64,000 nucleotides of DNA, taken from contig NZ_JAEHOB010000012.1 of assembly GCF_016464705.1 (NCBI RefSeq), positions 1 to 64,000 on the forward strand, written 5' to 3'. The position numbers and the translations under genes are program-made. This document shows, in pieces, positions 8,492 through 17,203 of the stretch. The DNA comes from Qaidamihabitans albus. GTDB lineage: Bacteria; Actinomycetota; Actinomycetes; Mycobacteriales; Pseudonocardiaceae. The notes under the pieces were generated by a model that had not been told where the DNA came from, searched no databases, and worked only from the letters and a program-made list of their open reading frames with translations. Position 1 is the stretch's first letter. Every line of letters starts with the position of its first letter.

Positions 8492-10620
8492 GTCCGCACA
8501 CCACGTCCCGGCTCGCGGGAAGGTCCGAACCGGACACTCGCGCGAATCCCACGGTTCGCCTGGTCCCGGCCGCGGTCGCACTCGTGCTCGGCGGCGTGTC
8601 CGTACTGCTGCTGTCGTCGGTCCACCTCACTCAGGGCACCGCCGACGTGGGTACGCTCGACCTGGTCCGGCTCGCCTTGGGCGGCGGCGACGAGGGCGTG
8701 GCACGGGTGCTGGTCGCGTCGAGGCTGCCCCGGCTGCTCGCCGGAATCACGGTCGGTGTCGCGCTCGGCGTGGCCGGGGCGGTGCTGCAGTCGATCGCCC
8801 GCAACTCGCTGGCGTCGCCCGACACCCTCGCGGTCAACGCGGGAGCACACCTGGCGGTGGTGCTCTCCGCCGCGTTCGGGCTGTCACTCGCGACCGGGTT
8901 GCCGTTGCTCGACGGCATCGGCACGCTCAGCGTGGCGTTCACCGGAGGGCTCGCCGCGGCCGGCCTGGTACTGCTGCTCTCCGCCGGCGGGGACGCTGCT
9001 CCGACGCGGCTGATCCTCGCCGGTGCCGCGATCGCGCTGTCCCTCAACGCGCTCACGATGCTGTTCCTCGTGCTCAAGGAGCAGGAGACGGTCGGGCTGT
9101 TCGCCTGGGGCAGCGGCTCGCTGGTGCAGATCGATCTCGACGCGGTGACGCGGACGGCGCCCGTGATCACGCTCGCGGTCGCCGGTTGTCTCCTGCTCGC
9201 CCGCCGGCTGGACATCCTCACCCTCGGCGACGACACCGCCTCGGTGCTCGGCGTGCCCGTGCGCCGCACCCGGCTGCTCGCGACCCTCCTCGCGGTGCTG
9301 CTGGCCACCTCGGCGGTCACCCTGGCCGGCCCTATCGGCTTCGTCGGGCTGTGCGCTCCCGCGATCGTCCGGTTGCTGGGTGCCCGCATCCCGCATCTGC
9401 ACCGCCACCGGCTGCTGTTGCCCCTGTCCGCACTCGCGGGGGTGCTCGTCGTGCTCGCGGCCGACATCGCCGTCCGCGCCGTCATGGGCGGTCAGGCCGG
9501 TGTGGACATCCCGACCGGAGTGATCACCACCATCGCCGGGGCGGTACTGCTGGTATGGCTGGCGCGCGGTTACCGCGACTCCGCACCGGCGCGGCAGCCG
9601 CCCGCGACCCACGCGGGCACGGTCCGGGGGCGGCGCGCCGTCGCTGTCGTGATCACCGTCCTGTCCGCGCTCCTCGGCGGTGCGTTCGTCGCCGCGATGC
9701 TGCTCGGCGACACGAGCGTGCTCACGGGCGACATCGTGAACTGGCTGCGCGGCAGCACCGGCCCCAGCCTGACCTTCGTGCTCGACCAGCGCTACCCCCG
9801 CGTGCTCGCGGCGCTGCTCGCCGGCACGGCGCTGGCCGTCGCCGGCTCCGCCGTGCAGGCGGTCTGCCGCAACCCGCTGGCCGAACCCGGCCTGCTCGGC
9901 ATCACCGCGGGCGCCGGTGTCGGCGCCGTCGCCCTCATCACCCTGATCCCGCTCGCAGGGGTCTGGACCATGTCCGGCGTCGCGGGCGGCTGCGCGCTGC
10001 TGACCTTCGCCGCCGTGTACGGGATGGCCTGGCGAGGCGGTCTCGACTCCCACCGGCTGGTGCTGATCGGCATCGGAATCTGGATGGGCGGGAACGGCGT
10101 GATCACGTTCCTCATCGTCGCCTTCGACCCCTGGAACACGGCCAAGGCACTCACCTGGCTCTCCGGCTCCACGTACGGCCGTACCCCCGCCCATCTCGTA
10201 CCCGTCGCGATCGCGCTCGTCCTGCTGGTTCCGCTGATCGCGCTCGCTCACCGGGAGCTCGATCTGCTCGGCCTCGACGACGACACTCCTCGGGTACTCG
10301 GCGTCCGGCTGGAACGCACCCGGCTCGTCGTTCTCGGCGCCACCGCACTGCTCACCGCCGCGGCGGTCGCCGCCGTGGGCGTGATCGGCTTCGTCGGACT
10401 CGTCGCGCCGCACATGGCACGCGCCCTCGTCGGCAGCCGCCACTCCCGTGCGATTCCCGTCGCGGCTCTGCTCGGCGCGCTGCTGATCTCGCTGGCCGAC
10501 ACCCTCGGGCGCACGGTGATCGCCCCCGCCCAGGTACCCGCCGGACTGCTCACCGCCATGATCGGCACCCCGTACTTCGTCTGGCTGCTGTGGCGCTCCC
10601 GGGCCCGTGCCGCGGGCTGA
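8488..10620 (+). CDS. Fused iron-siderophore ABC permease (FecCD/FhuB-type double permease)
   Basis: 710 residues made of two tandem FecCD domains, each with about ten membrane helices. Repeated landmarks are RLPRLLAGITVGVALGVAGAVLQ and RYPRVLAALLAGTALAVAGSAVQ, and GPIGFVGLCAPAIVR and GVIGFVGLVAPHMAR, the latter being the ATPase-coupling regions. This head-to-tail fusion is the FhuB arrangement, so one polypeptide replaces a heterodimer. GTG start at 8488 overlaps the stop of the binding protein. An intact permease behind two frameshifted partners is one reason to suspect the frameshifts are errors. Confidence 0.92.
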   Translation: MSPHTTSRLAGRSEPDTRANPTVRLVPAAVALVLGGVSVLLLSSVHLTQGTADVGTLDLVRLALGGGDEGVARVLVASRLPRLLAGITVGVALGVAGAVLQSIARNSLASPDTLAVNAGAHLAVVLSAAFGLSLATGLPLLDGIGTLSVAFTGGLAAAGLVLLLSAGGDAAPTRLILAGAAIALSLNALTMLFLVLKEQETVGLFAWGSGSLVQIDLDAVTRTAPVITLAVAGCLLLARRLDILTLGDDTASVLGVPVRRTRLLATLLAVLLATSAVTLAGPIGFVGLCAPAIVRLLGARIPHLHRHRLLLPLSALAGVLVVLAADIAVRAVMGGQAGVDIPTGVITTIAGAVLLVWLARGYRDSAPARQPPATHAGTVRGRRAVAVVITVLSALLGGAFVAAMLLGDTSVLTGDIVNWLRGSTGPSLTFVLDQRYPRVLAALLAGTALAVAGSAVQAVCRNPLAEPGLLGITAGAGVGAVALITLIPLAGVWTMSGVAGGCALLTFAAVYGMAWRGGLDSHRLVLIGIGIWMGGNGVITFLIVAFDPWNTAKALTWLSGSTYGRTPAHLVPVAIALVLLVPLIALAHRELDLLGLDDDTPRVLGVRLERTRLVVLGATALLTAAAVAAVGVIGFVGLVAPHMARALVGSRHSRAIPVAALLGALLISLADTLGRTVIAPAQVPAGLLTAMIGTPYFVWLLWRSRARAAG

Positions 10621-10637
10621 GCGGGGAGATGCGCCCT

Positions 10638-11324
10638 TCAGCCGTCGGTGGCGATGCGGTCCAGCCATTCGGCCAGAAGGCTTCGCTCCGCCGCGGTCAG
10701 GGCGGTCGCCTGGGGCAGGACGGCTCGCATGGCCACCGCCGTGGACACCGGTCCCGGCGCGGCGCCGGGTGATGCGTCCGTGGTGATGGTGGCGATGATC
10801 GATTCACGAGCCATCGTGGACAGTGACGGATCGCGTCGGTCCTCGGGTAGCGAGATCAGCGTGAGGGTCGTGCCGCGGCCGGTGGCGTGAACCAGGTGGG
10901 CCGCGCGCTGCTCGGTCACCCGCAGCCGCCCGGCCTCGGCGATGCGGTGGATCATCGCGGCGAGGATCTCCGCTGCCTGGCGCGCCGCAGGCGGTTCCCG
11001 GCCGGGGCGCTGGTCACCGTAGATCAGGGTGTAGAGCACCGGATTGGCCAGACCGAACCCGACGTGCAGGTCCCAGCCGCGGCGCAGATCCGCCACCGGG
11101 TCGTCGGTGGCCGGGTTGGCCTTCTTGTCGCCCAGGTAGGTTTCGAAGCCATGGCTGGCCACGGCGTCCAGCAGGCCCTGCTTGTCGCCGAAGATCCGGT
11201 AGATCGCGGGCGCCTGCACGCCGGCCGCCACGCTCACGGCACGGGTCGACACGGCGTCGCGCCCACCCTCGGCGAGCAGGGTCGTTGCCGCGTCGATGAT
11301 CCGGTCCCGGGTCGACTTCTCCAT
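10638..11324 (-). CDS. TetR-family transcriptional regulator
   Basis: 228 residues. The N-terminal helix-turn-helix domain is clear (TRDRIIDAATTLLAEGG...VSTRAVSVAAGVQAPAIYRIFGDKQGLLDAV, about residues 5-55) followed by an all-helical ligand domain with AVLPQATALTAAERSLLAEWLDR at the end. The start codon at 11324 lies against a palindromic operator that recurs upstream of the aldo/keto reductase gene behind it, so it probably represses both itself and that gene. Ligand unknown; many such pairs respond to reactive aldehydes or quinones. Confidence 0.88.
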   Translation of the reverse strand: MEKSTRDRIIDAATTLLAEGGRDAVSTRAVSVAAGVQAPAIYRIFGDKQGLLDAVASHGFETYLGDKKANPATDDPVADLRRGWDLHVGFGLANPVLYTLIYGDQRPGREPPAARQAAEILAAMIHRIAEAGRLRVTEQRAAHLVHATGRGTTLTLISLPEDRRDPSLSTMARESIIATITTDASPGAAPGPVSTAVAMRAVLPQATALTAAERSLLAEWLDRIATDG

Positions 11325-11360
11325 GTTTCCAAGGATAACATGGGCCAGTTAACATTGTTA
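11322..11360. promoter_or_regulatory. TetR autoregulatory operator, two palindromes
   Basis: Two inverted repeats sit directly upstream of the TetR gene. The first, CATGTT...AACATG over 11322-11342, abuts the start codon and contains TTTCCAAGGATAACA. The second is a perfect 11-mer TAACA-T-TGTTA at 11350-11360. Both use TAACA/TGTTA half-sites, and TTTCCAA-N-GATAACA recurs at 12393-12407. Confidence 0.6.
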
Positions 11361-11378
11361 CCTGACGCGGTGGCTCGC

Positions 11379-12374
11379 TCAGCGCTCGCTGTCGAGGTGC
11401 GCCATCATCGGCGCGGCATAGCGTTCGCCCGCGGCGGCATCGGCGGGCACGGCGTGCTCGATAGCCGCCAGGTCCTCCTCGCCGAGGTCGACGCCGGTCG
11501 CGCCGAGGGACTCGGCGAGCCGGGTCCGGTTACGCGCGCCGACCAGCGGCACGATGTCCTCGCCCTGCCGGGCCACCCAGGCGATGGCGACCTGCGCCAC
11601 GCTGACCCCCTGCCGCGTGGCGACGCCACGCAGCGCCTCCACCAGCGCCAGGTTGCGCTGCAGGTTCTCCCCCTGGAAACGCGGGCTGCGGGCGCGGAAG
11701 TCGCCCGCGGTGAGGTTCCGGTCCGGTGTCCAGTGCCCGCTGAGCAGACCGCGGGAGAGCACCGCGTAAGCGGTGATGCCGACACCCAGCTCCCGCGCGG
11801 CGGGCAGGATCTCCGTCTCGATTCCCCGGGACAGCAGGGAGTACTCGATCTGCAGATCGGCGATCGGGTGCACGGCGGCGGCCCGGCGCAGCGTCTCGGC
11901 ACCCACCTCGGACAGGCCGATGTGCCGGACGTGCCCGGCCTCGACCAGCTCGGCAAGGGCACCGACGGTGTCCTCGATGGGCACCTCCGGGTCCAGGCGG
12001 GCGGGCCGGTAGATGTCGATGTGGTCGGTGCCCAGCCTGCGCAGGCTGTAGGCGACGAAGTTCTTTACCGCCGCGGGGCGGGCGTCGAAGCCGAGCCAGT
12101 CACCGTCCGGGCCACGCATCGCACCGAACTTCACGCTGATCGTCACCCTGTCCCGGTCGACGCCGCGCAAAGCGTCGCGAAGCAGCAGCTCATTGTGCCC
12201 CATGCCGTAGAAGTCGCCGGTGTCCAGCAAGGTGACACCCGCGTCGAGCGCCGCCTGGACAGTGGCGACCGACTCCTCCTCGTCGGCCGGCCCGTACAGG
12301 TCCGACATGCCCATCAGGCCAAGACCGAGAGCGGAGACGGTGGGACCGCCGACACCGAGGGCGCGCTTGTTCAT
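11379..12374 (-). CDS. Aldo/keto reductase (AKR13/YajO-like)
   Basis: 331 residues from ATG 12374, chosen because GGGAGGACC lies just upstream; an in-frame codon 48 bases earlier has none. NADPH-dependent TIM barrel: GLGLMGMSDLYGP, the active-site Asp and Tyr in LLDTGDFYGMGHNE, SVKFG (catalytic Lys), then a substrate loop and GARNRTRLAESLGA, which binds the adenosine phosphate of NADPH. The expected His appears in DHIDIYRPARLDP, where the usual HR/HH pair is replaced by YRPAR, so carbonyl activation may be altered. Lies immediately upstream of the TetR gene on the same strand and shares its operator. Probably reduces aldehydes or ketones as a detoxification response. Confidence 0.88.
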   Translation of the reverse strand: MNKRALGVGGPTVSALGLGLMGMSDLYGPADEEESVATVQAALDAGVTLLDTGDFYGMGHNELLLRDALRGVDRDRVTISVKFGAMRGPDGDWLGFDARPAAVKNFVAYSLRRLGTDHIDIYRPARLDPEVPIEDTVGALAELVEAGHVRHIGLSEVGAETLRRAAAVHPIADLQIEYSLLSRGIETEILPAARELGVGITAYAVLSRGLLSGHWTPDRNLTAGDFRARSPRFQGENLQRNLALVEALRGVATRQGVSVAQVAIAWVARQGEDIVPLVGARNRTRLAESLGATGVDLGEEDLAAIEHAVPADAAAGERYAAPMMAHLDSER

Positions 12375-12390
12375 GAAGGTCCTCCCTGTG

Positions 12391-12466
12391 TGTTTCCAAC
12401 GATAACACTCGCACGATATCAATGACTTGCTATCGGCGCCACCGGTTCGCTGTTAGCGATGATAAC
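12391..12466. promoter_or_regulatory. Candidate TetR operators upstream of the aldo/keto reductase
   Basis: TGTTTCCAACGATAACA at 12391-12407 has TGTT...AACA arms and differs from the site before the TetR gene by one base in its TTTCCAA-N-GATAACA core. A second, weaker site TGTTAGCGATGATAAC lies at 12451-12466. Their repetition supports control of this gene by the neighbouring TetR protein. Confidence 0.55.
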
Positions 12467-12844
12467 GGCGCTCGCAAGATCAGCAACAGGCGTAGGTAGG
12501 ACCACGGGCCGGGGACCATGCCGGGTGCGGGGTGCGAGAACTCGCTGCCGACCAGCAGCGTCACCCGACCCGGATGGCGGGTCCGCAGGTGCTCGGCCGC
12601 TGCGGCGGTCCGCTCGAGGTGTGCCAGCAGCTTGGACCAGCGCTGATTCGGGAAGTGCGGTCGTACGTAGGCTTCCAGCCCAGTTCAACTGCGACCTCGG
12701 CCGCTCCGATCAGCTGCTCGGTATCGGTGCCGATCAGCATCACGGCGGTGCAGTGCAGGTTCTCTCGGTCACGCCCAGGTCCCGACGCACGACCTCGGCG
12801 GGAGCGCCTTCAACGAGGTAGGAGATGCCTCGCACGGTCAGCAT
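12430..12844 (-). pseudogene. Broken TIM-barrel protein of the actinobacterial 'abortive infection'/glycoside-hydrolase-like family
   Basis: Three minus-strand frames in order spell one protein: MLTVRGISYLVEGAPAEVV-RRDLGVTE, then LHCTAVMLIGTDTEQLIGAAEVAVELG, then LEAYVRPHFPNQRWSKLL...TLLVGSEFSHPAPGM. Frame changes fall near 12770 and near 12690, the second by loss of one C from GGCCTGG. The C-terminal part ends early in a TAG at 12430-12432, far short of a full barrel. I recall this sequence style from actinobacterial proteins annotated as abortive-infection or hypothetical proteins; the name is loose and no phage role is shown. A perfect 16-base tandem duplication at 12843-12874 sits at its 5' end. 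Confidence 0.5.
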
Positions 12845-12874
12845 TCGATTGGCTCCGGATTCGATTGGCTCCGG
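12843..12874 (+). repeat. 16-base tandem duplication
   Basis: ATTCGATTGGCTCCGG occurs twice head to tail at 12843-12858 and 12859-12874 with no mismatch. It lies across the 5' end of a broken gene and looks like a recent slippage or repair event. Confidence 0.85.
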
Positions 12875-12904
12875 AATTCGCCGGCACGTCGGCACCCGCG
12901 ACCA

Positions 12905-13066
12905 CTATCTGCGCCGGGCCAACATTCCGGCCGCCAGCCATGCCAGTCCGGCCGCGAGCCCGGCGATGAGGCCGGCCACCGGTTCGACAGCGAACCCCAC
13001 GCCCCAGCCCATCACCAGCGCCGAGATCGCGGCGCCGCCGTACCGGAACGTGTTGTCAGTGGCCAT
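12905..13066 (-). CDS. Small membrane protein (53 residues)
   Basis: ATG at 13066 opens a 53-residue protein: a polar start (MATDNTFRYGG), then two hydrophobic segments, AAISALVMGWGVGFAV and AGLIAGLAAGLAWLAAGML, and a basic end ARRR. Two short helices separated by EPV form a likely hairpin in the membrane with the arginines inside. The coding pattern and clean end suggest a real gene, although no good ribosome site is visible. Not recognised as a named family. It is isolated between two broken genes, so it could be the surviving piece of a lost locus. Confidence 0.5.
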   Translation of the reverse strand: MATDNTFRYGGAAISALVMGWGVGFAVEPVAGLIAGLAAGLAWLAAGMLARRR

Positions 13067-13259
13067 GGTCGAATGCTAGAAGAGATCGTCGGCCTCGGCA
13101 GCACAGACAGCACCGGGTGGCGTCGCGATCCAGAGGTGACCGGCGGAGCCGCGACCGGTTCGGCATTCCTCGCGTGGCCGAGGCGCTGACCGGCACCAGC
13201 TGCGGAACATGTGGCGGTAGGCGTCCGGAGGACCACGACGACACTCCGCCGACCCTGGA

Positions 13260-13704
13260 GTGGCCCTTTCCGCCCCGCTGGGCACCAGGACCGTCATCGG
13301 CGAGTTCACGATGACCGATATCGTCACGATCCCCAGCCACCTGTCCATCCCTGACATGAGCACGTACACGGCGGCCGACGCGGCCAGGGACGTCTCGGCC
13401 CCGGACACCTCGACACCGACCGCGGTCGACGAGCGCGGCCGGTCCGCGCAGACGTTCCTCGTCGACGTCATCGTGCGCTCCGGCGGCACGCAACGACGCG
13501 CTGTCGCGAGCGGCCAGGACATCTACGCCGTCACCGCGCCCGCTCGCCGTGGAAGGGGTCCACCGCGTTCTCACCGGACGGACCAAGACAGCCGGAGTCG
13601 CGTCTGCCGCCGAGATCTTCGACGCGCCCGACCTCCGCGCGCTCTCCGCGCACATTTCGCTCACACCGCGCGCCAGTCCGGCTCCCGACGTGCGGCGCGC
13701 ATAA
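13260..13704 (+). pseudogene. C-terminal fragment of a saccharopine-dehydrogenase-like protein, frameshifted
   Basis: The plus strand reads GTRTVIGEFTMTDIVTIPSH, then FLVDVIVRSGGTQRRAVASG and DIYAVTAP, then after a one-base shift near 13540-13550 continues LAVEGVHRVLTGRTKTAGVASAAEIFDAPDLRAL to TAA at 13702-13704. This is the C-terminal region of NAD(P)-binding proteins of the saccharopine dehydrogenase group found in actinomycetes. The shift comes from an extra C in GCGCCC. The Rossmann domain that should come first is missing; the 180 bases upstream do not restore it. I call it a 5'-truncated and frameshifted relic. Confidence 0.55.
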
Positions 13705-13818
13705 CCCGATCGCGGCCAACAGCGCGGGGTGTGCCGGGGAGTTGCTGTCGAACAGATGCTGGGCACGGCCAGGATTCAAGCCGGCCACGCGGCGGATTCG
13801 GTTCGCTACACTCCGGTC

Positions 13819-14403
13819 GTGGACGGGTTCGCCCGGCCCGGGACGGGGGCGCACGTGCAGCGACAGCCGAACATCATCAGGCTGCCGGCTGAGCTGGTCG
13901 GGCAGCCGGGGAACCTCCCGTCGTCCTGCACGCGTCATGGCCGCCCCGCGGTGCGGCTGGCCGACTTCACCCTGCAGTCCAAGGTGCGGATCGAGGGCAG
14001 CCGGCTGCACCAGGTGGGCTTTCGCGGCGCCCTCGGTATGGCCGAACGTCTGGGTCAGCACGCGCAGAAGGTGCGGGTCACCCACGTCAACGGCTGGCCG
14101 TTGTGCGATGTCTGCGCTCGTACCAGAGCGGTTTGGCTCACCGTCTCCTGTGTCATGTTCTTCGGCGGACTGCTGGCGTTCGCCGGATCGCTCATCGCCG
14201 CGATCCTCGCCGAGAGGGGCACCGTGCAGCCGCTCGCCGGAGTGGCGGTGGCCGGGCTGGTGGCGATGATTCTCGCGGCGTTCCCGTTCGCCCGGGGCGG
14301 CATGGCGCGGGTCATCGGTGCGAGTACCGCTCCGGAAGGTGGAGCCGTGCTGGTCGTGAACCCCAGCCGGGCATTCGTCGCCGAACTCGGGCGCAACGCG
14401 TAG
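13819..14403 (+). CDS. Membrane protein of unknown function
   Basis: 194 residues from GTG 13819. The N-terminal half is soluble and contains SSCTRHGRPAV and LCDVCARTR, a Cys-His and a Cys-x2-Cys that could hold a metal. Two hydrophobic helices follow (VSCVMFFGGLLAFAGSLIAAIL and LAGVAVAGLVAMILAAFPFA), then a short tail ending NPSRAFVAELGRNA. TACACT at 13807-13812 ends 6 bases before the GTG with no ribosome site between, consistent with a leaderless transcript; in-frame starts further upstream at 13729 are possible. Family not recognised. It stands alone and is convergent with the acyl-CoA ligase gene. Confidence 0.6.
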   Translation: MDGFARPGTGAHVQRQPNIIRLPAELVGQPGNLPSSCTRHGRPAVRLADFTLQSKVRIEGSRLHQVGFRGALGMAERLGQHAQKVRVTHVNGWPLCDVCARTRAVWLTVSCVMFFGGLLAFAGSLIAAILAERGTVQPLAGVAVAGLVAMILAAFPFARGGMARVIGASTAPEGGAVLVVNPSRAFVAELGRNA

Positions 14404-14430
14404 CCCTCGTTGTTGTGCCGGTACCAGCCC

Positions 14431-15966
14431 CTAGCCTTCGGCCAGCCGGTCCTTGATCTCCGGCTTCAGCACCTTGCCGATCTTCGAGCGCGGAAGGTCG
14501 GGCCAGATCTCGACCTGTTTCGGCGCCTTCACGCTGCCGAGCCGGGCCTTCACGAATGTGGTCAGCTCGTCCGGCGTCGTCCCGTGCGCGGGACGCAGCT
14601 GGACCACAGCCGTTACCCGTTCGCCCCACTTGTCGTCGGGCAGGCCGACCACCGCGCTGTCCTGCACCGCGGGATGTGCCATCAGAGCCTGCTCCACCTC
14701 CGCCGAGTACACGTTGAACCCGCCGGTGATGATCATGTCCTTGGCCCGGTCGACGATGTAGAGATAGTTCTCCTCATCGAGGTAACCGACGTCTCCCGTG
14801 TGGTGCCAGCCGTGCCTGCTCACCGCCGCCGTGGCTTCGGGGTCCTCGTGGTAACCAGCCATGACCAGCGGGCCGCGCACCACGATCTCGCCGGGCTCGC
14901 CTCTCGGCAGCACGGTGCCGGCATCGTTCATCACCGCGACCTGAGTCAGCGGGGTGGGCCGTCCGGCGGAGGAAAGCCGTTCGACGGCGATCGATCCGTC
15001 CGCACGGAAATGGTCGGCAGGGGCGAGCGTCGAGATCATGTTCGGCGCCTCCGTCTGGCCGAACAGCTGCCCGAGCACCGGACCGATCCTGCTCAGCGCC
15101 TCCTCCAGCCGCGTCGGCGACATCGGCGCGGCGCCGTACCACAGGCAGCGCAGCGACCCCAGGTTCGTCGAGTCGAGATCGGGGTGTTCGAGCAACCCGT
15201 AGATGACGGTCGGCGGCAGAAAGGCGTGCGTGATGCGGTGCCGCTCGATCAGTCGGAGGAACTCACCGAGGTCCGGGCTCGGCATGATGACCACCTCGCC
15301 GCCGAGGGTCATGACCGGGAACGTGAGGACGCCTGCGGAGTGGGTCAGCGGAGCGAGGGCGAGGTAGCGGGGTCGCTCGCCGAACGGGTAGCTCATCAGC
15401 GTCGACGCGGTCGCCGCCTCCAGGTTGTGCCCGGTCAGCCGTACCCCTTTCGGCCTCCCGGTGGTGCCGCCGGTTCCGGCGAGCACGCACAGGTCGTCGT
15501 CGGCGGGCGAGACCGCGTCCGGCACCCGATGGTCGTGCTCGACCCACTCGGCGAACGTCGTGGCGCCTTCCACCGAGCCGTTCAGGCACACCAGCGTGGT
15601 CAGCTCGGGAAGCTCACCGCGTATCCGCTGCACCAGCTCGGCGAACTTCTCCTGGAAGAACAGGCAACGGCAGCCGAACAGATCGAGTAGCTGCCGGTTC
15701 TCCGCGGCCTCGTTGCGTGGATTGACCGGACACCACACCGCACCGGCGCGGGAGATGCCGAACACGCAGGTCAGGGCGAGCGCATCGTTCGCCGAGAGCA
15801 CCGCGACCCGGTCGCCGCGAGCGATGCCGGAGCCGTGCAGGGCCCCGGCGATCCGCCAGGACAGCCGCTGCACCTCGGCGTAGGTGAGCGACTCCCCGTT
15901 CGTGGTCAGGCAAGGGAGATCGCCGCCGAGGGAGGCGCCCTTGTCCAGATAGTCGGCCAGCTGCAC
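14431..15966 (-). CDS. AMP-forming acyl-CoA synthetase / ligase
   Basis: 511 residues of the ANL superfamily. P-loop-like motif AGTGGTTGRPKGVR (about residues 160-173), FGQTEAP (A4/A5 region), YHTGDVGYLDEENYLYIVDRAKDMIITGG (A7-A8 hinge; HTGD, D of YIVDRAKD) and a C-terminal PRSKIGKVLK with the catalytic Lys. It should activate a carboxylic acid to its CoA thioester with ATP. GTG start with AGCGAGGTAG. Last of three minus-strand genes with an SDR and a saccharopine-dehydrogenase-like protein, all apparently controlled by the divergent TetR. Chain length or aromatic preference is not readable. Confidence 0.87.
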   Translation of the reverse strand: MQLADYLDKGASLGGDLPCLTTNGESLTYAEVQRLSWRIAGALHGSGIARGDRVAVLSANDALALTCVFGISRAGAVWCPVNPRNEAAENRQLLDLFGCRCLFFQEKFAELVQRIRGELPELTTLVCLNGSVEGATTFAEWVEHDHRVPDAVSPADDDLCVLAGTGGTTGRPKGVRLTGHNLEAATASTLMSYPFGERPRYLALAPLTHSAGVLTFPVMTLGGEVVIMPSPDLGEFLRLIERHRITHAFLPPTVIYGLLEHPDLDSTNLGSLRCLWYGAAPMSPTRLEEALSRIGPVLGQLFGQTEAPNMISTLAPADHFRADGSIAVERLSSAGRPTPLTQVAVMNDAGTVLPRGEPGEIVVRGPLVMAGYHEDPEATAAVSRHGWHHTGDVGYLDEENYLYIVDRAKDMIITGGFNVYSAEVEQALMAHPAVQDSAVVGLPDDKWGERVTAVVQLRPAHGTTPDELTTFVKARLGSVKAPKQVEIWPDLPRSKIGKVLKPEIKDRLAEG

Positions 15967-16044
15967 TGCTACCTCGCTGTCGGGTTCGGAGACTGTCGGG
16001 TTCGCAGCCGCGCCGGCCGCCCCCTGCGGCGGCCGGCGCGGTGC

Positions 16045-17172
16045 TCAGTGGTGGGTTTCCAGGATCGGCTCAAGCACGAGGCCGAACGACCGGAGCGTGC
16101 CGAGCAGTTCACGGTGCCCGAAGGCCTGGCAGCTGGACGCGAAGCCGGCCTTCCTCGGCGGCTCCTGCAACAGGTGAGCCGCCGCGTGGGCGTTCAGCAG
16201 GGCGGTCTGCTTGTAGTTGCAGTTGCCGTGGATGACGCAGTGGGCACGGCCGAGCGGGCCGGAGGCGTACACCGAGTCGAGCGAGGTGTTGACGCGAGGG
16301 TTCTCCCTCGGCGGCATCTCGCTGCGCACCTGCGCCGACACCTCGTCGATGACCCGGTACTTCTCCTCCTGCGCGAGGCCCTCCATCTGCTTGAGGGCAG
16401 CTTCGACGATCTGCGGTACGCCCAGCATCAGCGGCCGGTTGAACACGCCACCGAGCGCACGCGCGTTGGCCACCCTCGGGTCCTTCCTGAACCACACGGG
16501 ATGCGACGTGCCGCCCCAGGGAAGAGCGAGGCCGAGCTCGTGCTGTCCCGGCACGACCAGCTCGTAGAGCCCGGCGTCCGGCGGCCATTCCACGTACTCG
16601 TTCTGCTCCAGGTAGTACGCCTTGGCGAACGCGGCGTTGGTCAGGATCGTGTTCGTGGAGGCGACGGTCGGGTATCCCTTCCAGAACACCTCGATGTCGA
16701 GAGTGTCCAGGCCGGGCTTCTCCAGGCAGAGGTTGGCCGCGATCTCGCCGATCGTGTACATCTGCGCCAGGCCGGGGGAAAGCACGAGCCCCTGCGCGGC
16801 GAACTCCGCTCCGTAGCGGTCCTCGGCTTCGATCATCCAGTTCTGCTCGCCGTTGGTGTCGGTGTAGTGCGCGCCGACGTTCAGGCACGCCTGCACCACC
16901 TCGTGGCCGTAGCGGGCGAAGGGGCCGACCGTGTTCAGCACCACCGTGGCGCCACGGAACTGCTCGGTCAGCGCGGCCACGCCGTGCTCGACCTCGACCA
17001 CTTCGTGCTCGACGGTCTCCACTCCGGGGACGGCGTCGACGGCCTCCTTCACACGCTTGTGGTCCCGGCCCGCCGCCAGGAACGGGATGTTGTACTCGCG
17101 CAGGTACTCGCAGATGAGCCGCCCGGTGTAGCCGGAGGCTCCGTAGACGACGACAGGCTTGTCAGTGGTCAC
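16045..17172 (-). CDS. Saccharopine-dehydrogenase-like NAD(P)-binding protein
   Basis: 375 residues. N-terminal Rossmann motif KPVVVYGASGYTGRLICEYL (GxSGYTG) and the VLNTVGPFARYGHEVVQAC segment are the marks of the saccharopine dehydrogenase / trans-acting enoyl reductase fold. The rest (YTDTNGEQNWMIEAEDRY, LPWGGTSHPVWF) is specific to an uncharacterised branch. GTG 17172 with GGAAAGGAAG is preferred over a start 51 bases earlier. It lies between an SDR and an acyl-CoA ligase, so a redox step on an acyl or cyclic intermediate is likely; lysine metabolism is not suggested by the context. Confidence 0.82.
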   Translation of the reverse strand: MTTDKPVVVYGASGYTGRLICEYLREYNIPFLAAGRDHKRVKEAVDAVPGVETVEHEVVEVEHGVAALTEQFRGATVVLNTVGPFARYGHEVVQACLNVGAHYTDTNGEQNWMIEAEDRYGAEFAAQGLVLSPGLAQMYTIGEIAANLCLEKPGLDTLDIEVFWKGYPTVASTNTILTNAAFAKAYYLEQNEYVEWPPDAGLYELVVPGQHELGLALPWGGTSHPVWFRKDPRVANARALGGVFNRPLMLGVPQIVEAALKQMEGLAQEEKYRVIDEVSAQVRSEMPPRENPRVNTSLDSVYASGPLGRAHCVIHGNCNYKQTALLNAHAAAHLLQEPPRKAGFASSCQAFGHRELLGTLRSFGLVLEPILETHH

Positions 17173-17203
17173 GACAGTTTCTTCCTTTCCTGTGGAAAGC
17201 CGG

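Noticed and set aside
8884-10668. Long minus-strand frame across the fused permease gene
   Set aside because: Antisense shadow; composition is Asp/Gly/Gln-rich without any domain, opposite a well-formed FecCD protein.
12459-12821. Plus-strand frame over the broken TIM-barrel gene
   Set aside because: The minus strand in three joined frames gives a coherent protein; the plus strand is its shadow.
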